Assembly: GCA_045652785.1 (NCBI GenBank)
Contig: JAZOLF010000049.1
Location: forward strand, 1-14,612
From: Scatosoma sp045652785
Lineage (GTDB): Bacteria; Bacillota; Clostridia; Christensenellales; Borkfalkiaceae
Length of the DNA: 14,612 nucleotides
Direction of reading: 5' to 3'
Shown: piece after piece, positions 1-5,149 of the stretch
How positions within the stretch are numbered: position 1 is the stretch's first letter
How the letters are laid out: each line of letters begins with the position of its first letter
The notes under the pieces: model-generated
Databases searched by the model: none
Seen by the model: the letters and a program-made list of their open reading frames with translations, nothing else
Told to the model about the DNA's origin: nothing
Position numbers and translations under genes: made by a program

Positions 1-964
1 CGTTTGGCAAGACCTTGAAAAATCGACGAAAATCGGTCGTGAAGTTGCGCAGGTCCGCGCAAAAATCAACGCTTACGAAGCGGGTGAAACTGCCCTTTCG
101 GACGCGGCGGACGTCGTGGACTTGATTGAAGAAACGGAAGACGAAAGTTTGATTGCTGAACTCGATCAAATGCTCTCCACCGCCGAAAAAGACATCGAAG
201 AAATGCGTATCCGCGCCATTTTGAAAGGGCCCTACGACAGCCACAATGCAATGCTCGCTTTGCACGCCGGCGCAGGCGGTACGGAAGCGTGCGACTGGTG
301 TCAAATGCTGTATAGAATGTACACCCGCTATTGTGAAAAAATGGGTTTTAAGGTCTTTGAACTCGACCGCGAAGCGGGCGACGGCGCAGGTCTTAAAAGC
401 GTTGCTTTCCGTGTAGAAGGGGAAAATGCGTACGGCTATTTGAAAGCGGAAATGGGGGTACACCGTTTGGTGCGTATCTCTCCTTTCGACGCAAATAAAC
501 GCCGTCAAACGTCCTTCTCTTCCTTGGAAGTTATGCCCGAAGTTGAAGACGACAACGAAGTAGAAATCAACGACGACGATATCCGTATCGACATTTACCA
601 CTCGGGCGGCGCAGGCGGTCAAAACGTCAACAAAGTTGCATCCGCTGTGCGTATCACCCACTTCCCTACGGGGATCGTGGTACAATGCCAAAACGAACGC
701 TCGCAGCTCCAAAACAAGGCAATGTGCTTTAACATGCTCCGCTCGAAGTTGTTGGAACTCAAAATCAAGCAACGCCAAGAAGAAGCGCAAGCGATGAAAG
801 GCGACGTGAAAAAAATCGAATGGGGCGCGCAAATCCGCTCCTACGTCTTCTGCCCTTACACCCTGGCAAAAGACCATAGAACGGGCTACGAAAAAGGCGA
901 CATTCAAGCGGTAATGGACGGCGAAATTCACGGCTTTATCATCGACTACTTGAAGAAATTTTAA
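1..964 (+). CDS. prfB: Peptide chain release factor 2 (RF2), 3' part
   Basis: RF2 recognises UAA and UGA stop codons in the ribosomal A site and triggers hydrolysis of peptidyl-tRNA. The reading frame is open from base 2, so the 5' end of the gene lies outside the window, including the N-terminal helical domain and any programmed +1 frameshift site. Seen in the sequence: the family block HAGAGGTEACDW; the stop-codon-reading SPF tripeptide at 479-487 (context VRISPFD), which marks RF2 rather than RF1; the catalytic GGQ loop at 614-622 (context GGAGGQNVN); and the RF2-type C-terminus DHRTGYEKGD. It ends with TAA at 962-964. A GTG at 116 is in frame but is internal, because the upstream residues continue the RF2 coiled-coil region. 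The PrmC domain encoded at the right of the window would methylate the GGQ glutamine (family knowledge). Identification is very secure; only the missing 5' end is uncertain. Confidence 0.97.
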   Translation, partial: VWQDLEKSTKIGREVAQVRAKINAYEAGETALSDAADVVDLIEETEDESLIAELDQMLSTAEKDIEEMRIRAILKGPYDSHNAMLALHAGAGGTEACDWCQMLYRMYTRYCEKMGFKVFELDREAGDGAGLKSVAFRVEGENAYGYLKAEMGVHRLVRISPFDANKRRQTSFSSLEVMPEVEDDNEVEINDDDIRIDIYHSGGAGGQNVNKVASAVRITHFPTGIVVQCQNERSQLQNKAMCFNMLRSKLLELKIKQRQEEAQAMKGDVKKIEWGAQIRSYVFCPYTLAKDHRTGYEKGDIQAVMDGEIHGFIIDYLKKF

Positions 965-971
965 TAAAAAC

Positions 972-1002
972 AAGGGGGCAGGTATGGATTTACCGCCCTT
1001 TT
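972..1002 (+). terminator. Candidate hairpin after prfB
   Basis: The left arm at 972-983 (AAGGGGGCAGGT) pairs with the right arm at 992-1002 (ACCGCCCTTTT), with one bulged A at 980 and two G-T pairs; the loop is 984-991. The right arm ends in TTTT and is followed by T-rich sequence, so it could terminate prfB transcription. The same bases form a strong ribosome binding site and an ATG in the loop (984), so it may instead be a structured leader for the next gene. Confidence 0.5.
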
Positions 1003-1049
1003 GCTACACTTTTTACGAAACGTTATGTACAATCCTACCTTTGATTTAA
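984..1049 (+). promoter_or_regulatory. Possible 21-codon leader ORF overlapping the tsaD start
   Basis: ATG at 984 is preceded by AGGGGGCAGGT and opens a 21-residue frame (starts MDLPPFCYTF) that stops with TAA at 1047-1049, past the tsaD ATG at 1025 and in another frame. The 15-mer AAGGGGGCAGGTATG at 972-986 recurs exactly, in reverse complement at 10397-10411, as the ribosome binding site and start codon of the metallopeptidase gene, which argues that it can initiate translation. tsaD itself has no clear ribosome binding site. Translation of the leader could be coupled to tsaD, or the motif could be a by-product of the terminator hairpin. The peptide resembles nothing I recognise. Confidence 0.25.
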
Positions 1050-2086
1050 ACAAAAAAGATCCCATCATTTTGGGGATTGAATCGTCTTGCGACGAAACGG
1101 CAGCGGCGGTCATTCGCGGCAGGGAAATCCTGTCCGACGAAATCGCGTCTTCCGCGTCCACGCAAGCGCTGTTCGGGGGCGTAGTACCCGAAATCGCGTC
1201 CCGCGCGCACACCGATGCCGTTGCGGATGTCGTTTCGCGCGCCATCGAAAAGGCAGGGATTACGTACGACCAAATCGACGCGGTTGCCGTCACCTACGGC
1301 GCAGGACTGCTTGGCGCGTTGCTCGTTGGCGTTTCCTTCGCCAAAGCATTTGCTTATGCCTTGAATAAACCGCTGATCGCCGTCAACCACATTCGCGGCC
1401 ATATCGCTGCGGCGTATCTTGTGGATAAGGCGTTAAAGCCCCCGTTCGTCACTCTGCTCGCAAGCGGCGGCCACACCGCCATTTTGCACGCAAAGTCGGA
1501 ATCGGAATTTACCATTCTGGGTGCAACGCTGGACGATGCGGCAGGCGAAGCCTTTGATAAGGTTGCCCGCGTTTTGGGGCTCAAATACCCTGGCGGCCCG
1601 AACGTTCAACGGTGTGCAATGGACGGAAAACCGTGTATTCCTATGCCCAAAATGTTGAAGGGCGGCGGGGAATACAATTTCTCGTATAGCGGCTTAAAAA
1701 CGGCGGTAATTAACTACTGCAACACGAAAAATCAAAAAGGCGAAGAATATTCCAAAGCGGACGTGGCGTGCTCCTTTCAATGCGCCGCCATTGACGTACT
1801 TGTGGACAAAGCGATTGCGGCTGCCAAAGAAACAGGTGTTGATACCATCACCGTCGGCGGCGGCGTCGCGGCGAACGATTACCTGCGCTTGACTTTGGTT
1901 GCGGCCTGCCAAAAAGCAGGTTTGAAAGTGGTCTTGCCCGAAAAACGGTACTGCACGGACAACGCGGCGATGATTGCGTCCGAAGGTTTGGTACAATACC
2001 GCTTGGGCAATTTTGCAAAGATGGATTTGAACGCAAAAGCGTCCATTCCCCTTTCCGCTACTTGGAAAACGGGGGGCAAAGTATGA
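1025..2086 (+). CDS. tsaD: tRNA N6-adenosine threonylcarbamoyltransferase TsaD
   Basis: TsaD transfers the threonylcarbamoyl group from threonylcarbamoyl-AMP to A37 of ANN-decoding tRNAs (t6A), working with TsaB and TsaE, which are not in this window. It belongs to the Kae1/Gcp ASKHA-fold family. Seen in the 353 residues counted from ATG 1025: N-terminal nucleotide-binding strand ILGIESSCDETAAAV (about 15-29), GGVVPEIASRAH (51-62), the metal-binding HIRGH (122-126), LLASGGHTAI (144-153) and the C-terminal CTDNAAMIA block. ATG 1025 was chosen over the in-frame TTG at 1001, although neither has a good ribosome binding site; the roughly 13 residues before the conserved core are longer than usual. 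The stop codon overlaps the ATG of the next gene (ATGA, 2083-2086), so the two are probably co-transcribed and translationally coupled. Function is secure; the exact start is less so. Confidence 0.96.
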   Translation: MYNPTFDLNKKDPIILGIESSCDETAAAVIRGREILSDEIASSASTQALFGGVVPEIASRAHTDAVADVVSRAIEKAGITYDQIDAVAVTYGAGLLGALLVGVSFAKAFAYALNKPLIAVNHIRGHIAAAYLVDKALKPPFVTLLASGGHTAILHAKSESEFTILGATLDDAAGEAFDKVARVLGLKYPGGPNVQRCAMDGKPCIPMPKMLKGGGEYNFSYSGLKTAVINYCNTKNQKGEEYSKADVACSFQCAAIDVLVDKAIAAAKETGVDTITVGGGVAANDYLRLTLVAACQKAGLKVVLPEKRYCTDNAAMIASEGLVQYRLGNFAKMDLNAKASIPLSATWKTGGKV

Positions 2087-3090
2087 GCCACCTTCTTCTG
2101 CACGCCGCCCACGAAACGCACTCCTTGTGGGAATTTTTGTGGGACAACACCGTCCATGCTTTTGAAGACACTCTTCCCCTTTTGCCGTGGTTGCTCTTAA
2201 TTTACGTCGTTTTGCAACTACTGGAAAACAAGGCAGGCTTTGCTACTTCAGGCAAACTCGGCGGGCTTTTAGGACCCGTGATCGGCTCGGCTACGGGGCT
2301 CATTCCACAATGCGGATTTTCCGTTTTGGCGGCAAAACTCTACGAACAAAAATATATCACGGTCGGCACGCTGTTTGCCATTTTCCTGGCAACGAGTGAC
2401 GAAGCGTTTATCTTGATGCTCTCTTCGGGGAACGCCAACGCGGCGATTTCTCTGCTCAGCATTATCGCTATAAAAATCATTGTCGGTGTCAGCGTCGGCT
2501 ACGCGGCAGACGGGCTGTTAAAGGCGATAGGACGGGGGCAGGTACGCCTTGAAGCCCGTTCTATTGATGCTGTGACGGGCGCAAGAGAGCCCGAAACGGT
2601 GCACGAAATTTTTATGGTGCGCTACTTTGAAGATATGGGAGTGGAAGAAGGTTGCTCCTGCGGAAGACCGCACGACGACAGCCGTCCGTTCATGAACTAC
2701 GTGGTCGGGCCCGTTTTACACGCGCTCAAAATTGCCGCCCTGATGTTTGCTTTTAACTTTATTTTGGGGGCGATTATCCACTTTATCGGAGAAGACAATT
2801 TCACGGCGTTTATGAGCCGTAATATTTTGCTCCAACCCCTGCTTGTGTCCTTGGTTGGGCTCATCCCAAACTGTGCGTCGTCGGTGTTTATTACCACGGC
2901 TTTTTTGGATGGCACAATCGCTTTCGGAAGTTGCGTTGCAGGGCTTTGCGCCAACGCAGGTTTGGGGTTTGTTGTCCTACTCAAAAACACCCGAAAATGG
3001 AAAAGGAACTTGGCGTTTATCGGCATCATCTATGCCGTTTCCACGCTTGTCGGAATGCTTTGCAACCTGCTTTTTGCGGGAATTTTATAA
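2083..3090 (+). CDS. Putative manganese/heavy-metal transport membrane protein (ArsP_2-like)
   Basis: This is a 335-residue multi-pass membrane protein. It matches what I know of the 'putative 10TM heavy-metal exporter' family (ArsP_2, often annotated as putative manganese transporter). It has two related halves, each with a Pro-x-Cys signature in a membrane segment: GLIPQCGFSV (72-81), followed by GTLFAIFLATSDEA, and GLIPNCASSV (259-268), followed by a Gly/Ala-rich segment. Between them lies a hydrophilic loop with a Cys/His cluster, CSCGRPH (191-197), a plausible metal site. The N-terminus is His-rich (MSHLLLHAAHETH). The start is ATG 2083, overlapping the tsaD stop, with GGGGGGCAAAG just upstream; an in-frame start 21 bases earlier lacks this. 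The family is not experimentally well defined, so substrate and direction of transport remain inferences. A hairpin terminator begins at its stop codon. Confidence 0.85.
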   Translation: MSHLLLHAAHETHSLWEFLWDNTVHAFEDTLPLLPWLLLIYVVLQLLENKAGFATSGKLGGLLGPVIGSATGLIPQCGFSVLAAKLYEQKYITVGTLFAIFLATSDEAFILMLSSGNANAAISLLSIIAIKIIVGVSVGYAADGLLKAIGRGQVRLEARSIDAVTGAREPETVHEIFMVRYFEDMGVEEGCSCGRPHDDSRPFMNYVVGPVLHALKIAALMFAFNFILGAIIHFIGEDNFTAFMSRNILLQPLLVSLVGLIPNCASSVFITTAFLDGTIAFGSCVAGLCANAGLGFVVLLKNTRKWKRNLAFIGIIYAVSTLVGMLCNLLFAGIL

Positions 3091-3117
3091 AAATGCGTTT
3101 GGAAAAACGCGTTTTTT
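3089..3117 (+). terminator. Rho-independent terminator after the metal transporter gene
   Basis: Stem GCGTTT (3095-3100), tetraloop GGAA, stem AAACGC (3105-3110), extended by a T-G pair and an A-run/T-run, ending in TTTTTT (3112-3117). It starts inside the stop codon of the transporter gene and separates that block from the sigma-factor operon. Confidence 0.85.
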
Positions 3118-3131
3118 GTTTATAAACAAAA
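3114..3131. promoter_or_regulatory. Perfect 18-bp palindrome upstream of the sigma operon
   Basis: TTTTGTTTATAAACAAAA is a perfect inverted repeat with no spacer. It sits between the preceding terminator, whose T-run it shares, and the first gene of the sigma operon, whose ATG is 27 bases downstream. It has the shape and position of an operator, but its A/T-rich arms may partly reflect the terminator tail. I could not place a convincing promoter around it. Confidence 0.4.
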
Positions 3132-3158
3132 TAGAAGAAAACTTGGGGGTAAACTCAA

Positions 3159-3467
3159 ATGAAAGAAGTTATTATTCTCGGCGCACAAGCCGACGGCTTA
3201 AAAATCGCTTTGAACGGCGACATTGACGTAGGCAACGCGGATGATTTTTTCGCCGTGGTGGAAAGCGCTTATGCTGAAAACAAAGGTACGATTGTATTCG
3301 ATTGCAGCGAACTCGCCTTTATCGACAGCACCACTCTTGGCGTGTTCGTAAAGATCGCCAAACTCGCGGAAAAGGACGGCAACCGTGTGCGCTTAGAAGG
3401 TTTGCAGGCGCGCATCAAAAAATTGTTTACGATCTGCGCGTTAGGCAGCCGTATGGAGATTGTGTAA
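3159..3467 (+). CDS. STAS-domain anti-sigma factor antagonist (RsbV/SpoIIAA-like)
   Basis: This is a 102-residue single STAS domain. In partner-switching systems the unphosphorylated antagonist binds the anti-sigma factor and frees the sigma factor; phosphorylation of one Ser by the anti-sigma kinase switches it off (family knowledge). Seen here: GDIDVGNADDFFAVV (20-34), where RsbV has GEIDVYSAPVL, and ELAFIDSTTLGVFVK (51-65), aligning with the RsbV motif MDSTGLGVFVG, so Ser57 is the expected phosphorylation site. The usual Gly two residues after it is Thr59 here. The C-terminal helix region ARIKKLFTICAL matches the family. Start ATG 3159 has TTGGGGG about 10 bases upstream. It is the first gene of a four-gene operon and the next start is 1 base after its stop. 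It could serve a SigB-like stress or SigF-like role; nothing in the window ties it to sporulation. Confidence 0.9.
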   Translation: MKEVIILGAQADGLKIALNGDIDVGNADDFFAVVESAYAENKGTIVFDCSELAFIDSTTLGVFVKIAKLAEKDGNRVRLEGLQARIKKLFTICALGSRMEIV

Positions 3468-3468
3468 T

Positions 3469-3822
3469 ATGAATGTATTTTCGATAAAAATGCCCTTGAA
3501 TGGAGAATATATGACGACGGCACGGCTTGCTGTTGGCGGGCTTTGCTCGGTTGCAGGTTTCGACGTGGACAGCGCCGAAGATTATAAGGTATGCGTGACG
3601 GAAGCGTTGCTCATTTTACAGCGCAACGGTTTTTCGCACGCGAATTTGACTTTCACCGTCGGGGACACGCTTGCTTGCCGCTTGGTCGGTGAAGGCGCAG
3701 GCGAACCCATCGCGGACGATATGGACGGAATCTCTTACGCCCTGCTCGACGCCCTGCTTGGCAAAGTAGATTACACCAAAGACAAAAACGGTAAGGTGCT
3801 TACGATCGCATTTGAAGGATAA
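3469..3822 (+). CDS. Degenerate RsbW/SpoIIAB-like protein, ATP site apparently lost
   Basis: This 117-residue protein sits where rsbW/spoIIAB is expected, between the antagonist and sigma genes. The first 45 residues align with RsbW: IKMPLNGEYMTTARLAVGG resembles its VPAQPEYVGIIRLTLSG, and EDYKVCVTEA resembles EDLKIAVSEA. After Glu45 the N-box fails: the Mg-coordinating Asn is Ile49 and the His that follows is Arg52. The G1 motif (DEGDSF in RsbW) reads GEGAGEP, and the G2 motif (GGLGLYLM) reads DGISYALL. I infer that it cannot bind ATP or phosphorylate the antagonist, but may still bind the sigma factor. It starts at ATG 3469 with GGAG at 3454-3457 and ends 6 bases before the sigma gene. Both ends fit the family and the frame is clean, so this looks like drift or specialisation rather than a pseudogene. 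Confidence 0.75.
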   Translation: MNVFSIKMPLNGEYMTTARLAVGGLCSVAGFDVDSAEDYKVCVTEALLILQRNGFSHANLTFTVGDTLACRLVGEGAGEPIADDMDGISYALLDALLGKVDYTKDKNGKVLTIAFEG

Positions 3823-3828
3823 GACGGC

Positions 3829-4557
3829 ATGCAAGAAAACGTAAATGAACTTTTTACAAAATATAGGGAAACGGGGGACGTTGCCATTCGCAACAAGATC
3901 GCCGAAAAGTACCTATACATAGCCGAAATTCTCGCCAAGAAGTTCGTTGGTCGCGGCGTTCCGTATGAAGATTTGGTGCAGGAAGCAACCATGTATCTGC
4001 TGGAAGCCATCGACGGGTTTGACGAAACGCGCGGCTTGCAGTTTTCCACGTTCGCAACCCCCACCATCACGGGGAAGTTGAAAAATTACTTCCGCGACCA
4101 TGCACGGCTGATGAAAGTGCCCCGCAAGTTGAGTGAACTCAATTTAGAAATTCGTCGTTTCTCCGAAAAATACCTGTCGGAAAACGGTGTGATGCCCAGC
4201 ATACGCATCATCGCAACGGCGCTCAACACCCCCGAAGAAGAAGTGATCACAGCGCTGGAAATCGGAACGACTGTGTCCATTGATTCGCAAATCGGCGGCG
4301 ACGAAGACGGCAGAACGCTGGGGGATTTGATCCCCGCGCAAGACAACGGTTTTGAAGCGCTGGAACTTCGTGAAACGTTGGCGGCGGCGATGGCAGATTT
4401 GCCCGAATTTGAACGCAAAATTATCCAACTTCGGTTTATAGACGAACTCTCGCAAACGGAAACGGCGGCGCGGCTGAATATCTCGCAAATGACCGTATCC
4501 CGCGCGGAGCGCAAGATTTTGGCGAAACTCAAAGAACGCCTTTCAAACCTGGCGTAA
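3829..4557 (+). CDS. SigB/SigF/SigG-family RNA polymerase sigma factor
   Basis: This is a 242-residue alternative sigma-70 factor of group 3. Region 2 (about 8-92) contains AEKYLYIAEILAKKFVGRGV and the -10 recognition stretch FSTFATPTITGKLKNYFRD (72-90). Region 3 follows from VPRKLSELNLEIRRF (97-111). Region 4 (about 185-236) has LPEFERKIIQLRF and the helix-turn-helix LSQTETAARLNISQMTVSR (207-225), the usual family signature. Start ATG 3829 has AAGGAT nine bases upstream, overlapping the end of the preceding gene, so translation is probably coupled. Its activity is expected to be held by an anti-sigma partner encoded beside it. Family members recognise promoters of the GTTTAA / GGGTAT kind (known for SigB); a partial match lies upstream of the lipoprotein gene. 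Sigma-family assignment is secure; the exact regulon is unknown. No sporulation genes are visible here. Confidence 0.94.
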   Translation: MQENVNELFTKYRETGDVAIRNKIAEKYLYIAEILAKKFVGRGVPYEDLVQEATMYLLEAIDGFDETRGLQFSTFATPTITGKLKNYFRDHARLMKVPRKLSELNLEIRRFSEKYLSENGVMPSIRIIATALNTPEEEVITALEIGTTVSIDSQIGGDEDGRTLGDLIPAQDNGFEALELRETLAAAMADLPEFERKIIQLRFIDELSQTETAARLNISQMTVSRAERKILAKLKERLSNLA

Positions 4558-4588
4558 AACAAAAATAAGAACAAAGGAGAAGAAGACA

Positions 4589-4954
4589 ATGTGGTTTGAA
4601 GTGAAATCCACGGGCGATTTACGTACTGCGACACAAACGCTGTGCAAGCACTTGGAAGACAACCTTGTGCCCCACGAAAAAGTGTTTGATTGCCGTTTGG
4701 TCGTCAACGAACTGGTCGGCAACGTCCTGCGCCATTCGGACGGCTACGCCACAATGAACAGCGTAGTTGCGGACGGCTGCGTAGAAATTTACGTGCGTTC
4801 CAACCAAGCAACCAACGCCTTCTTCCCGCCCGAAAACAGCGTTTGCTCTTCCCCGAATGCGGAAGGCGGCCGCGGATTATATTTGGTGGACAGCGTGAGC
4901 GTATCCCGCAGCGTTTCCCCCGACGGAGAAATTAAAGTAGTAATCAAGTACTAA
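4589..4954 (+). CDS. Second RsbW-like anti-sigma/serine kinase domain protein
   Basis: This is a 121-residue HATPase_c_2-type domain. The N-box RLVVNELVGNVLRH (36-49) keeps Glu41, Asn45 and His49 in the spacing seen in RsbW, and the G2 box GGRGLYLVDSV (93-103) is intact. The G1 motif is not: where RsbW has DEGDSF this protein has SNQATNAF, so the Asp that contacts adenine is missing. It is thus degenerate in a different place from the small protein two genes upstream. I infer that it is the likelier ATP-binding kinase acting on Ser57 of the antagonist, and perhaps the sigma-binding partner. Start ATG 4589 has a strong AAAGGAGA at 4573-4580. The gap after the sigma stop is 31 bases with no terminator, so it belongs to the same operon, which ends just after it. 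In the sigB operon this slot is taken by the phosphatase RsbX; here it is an ATPase fold instead. Confidence 0.85.
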   Translation: MWFEVKSTGDLRTATQTLCKHLEDNLVPHEKVFDCRLVVNELVGNVLRHSDGYATMNSVVADGCVEIYVRSNQATNAFFPPENSVCSSPNAEGGRGLYLVDSVSVSRSVSPDGEIKVVIKY

Positions 4955-4991
4955 AAAAGAGCCTTCTAATAAGAAGGCTCTTTTCTTTTTT
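4955..4991 (+). terminator. Rho-independent terminator of the sigma operon
   Basis: Perfect 13-bp stem AAAAGAGCCTTCT (4955-4967) / AGAAGGCTCTTTT (4972-4984) with an AATA loop, followed by CTTTTTT. It begins at the stop codon of the second RsbW-like gene. Confidence 0.95.
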
Positions 4992-5088
4992 CGCATCCGC
5001 CGCACCAACCAACACAACCAAAACACCACCGCAGAGCACCCCTTTTCCCTGCGCCAAAAATCCATTTGTGGAAATTTGATGACACCTG

Positions 5089-5117
5089 TTGCAATTTTTG
5101 TTAAGGTGTGATACACT
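5089..5117 (+). promoter_or_regulatory. Candidate housekeeping promoter of the lipoprotein operon
   Basis: TTGCAA at 5089-5094 (4 of 6 to TTGACA), a 17-base spacer, then TACACT at 5112-5117 (4 of 6 to TATAAT) with an extended TGA just before it. It lies 32 bases before the lipoprotein start codon, in an otherwise gene-free gap of about 160 bases. Confidence 0.55.
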
Positions 5118-5122
5118 GGTAT
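5099..5122 (+). promoter_or_regulatory. Alternative sigma-B-like promoter pattern
   Basis: TGTTAA (5099-5104), 12 bases, TGGTAT (5117-5122). Against the known SigB consensus GTTTAA-N12-14-GGGTAT, this is 4 of 6 at -35 and 5 of 6 at -10 with permitted spacing. It could let the sigma factor encoded just upstream drive the lipoprotein operon. The match is partial and overlaps both the housekeeping-type promoter and an inverted repeat, so chance is a real alternative. Confidence 0.3.
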
Positions 5123-5126
5123 CACA
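5107..5126. promoter_or_regulatory. Candidate operator: perfect 8-bp inverted repeat over the promoter
   Basis: TGTGATAC (5107-5114), spacer ACTG, GTATCACA (5119-5126). The arms are perfectly complementary and cover the -10 region of the lipoprotein operon promoter, as a repressor-binding site would. It has no T-run and so does not resemble a terminator. No gene for a DNA-binding repressor is seen beside it. Confidence 0.5.
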
Positions 5127-5149
5127 AAAACAAAAGAAGGACTTTGTTT

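Noticed and set aside
116..118. GTG at 116 as the start of prfB
   Set aside because: The frame is open back to base 2 and the extra residues continue the RF2 N-terminal region, so the gene starts before the window.
3118..3152. A SigB-type autoregulatory promoter (GTTTAT ... GGGTAA) before the sigma operon
   Set aside because: The spacing between the two elements is 23 bases, far beyond 12-14, and GGGGGT serves as the ribosome binding site of the first gene.
3469..3822. Pseudogene call for the first RsbW-like protein
   Set aside because: The frame is intact, with a ribosome binding site and tight coupling to both neighbours; only the ATP-site residues are lost.
3159..4557. Identification as the sporulation operon spoIIAA-spoIIAB-sigF
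   Set aside because: The order is the same, but the middle protein lacks SpoIIAB's ATP-binding motifs, a further ATPase-fold gene follows the sigma gene, the antagonist motif is closer to RsbV, and no sporulation gene is present nearby.
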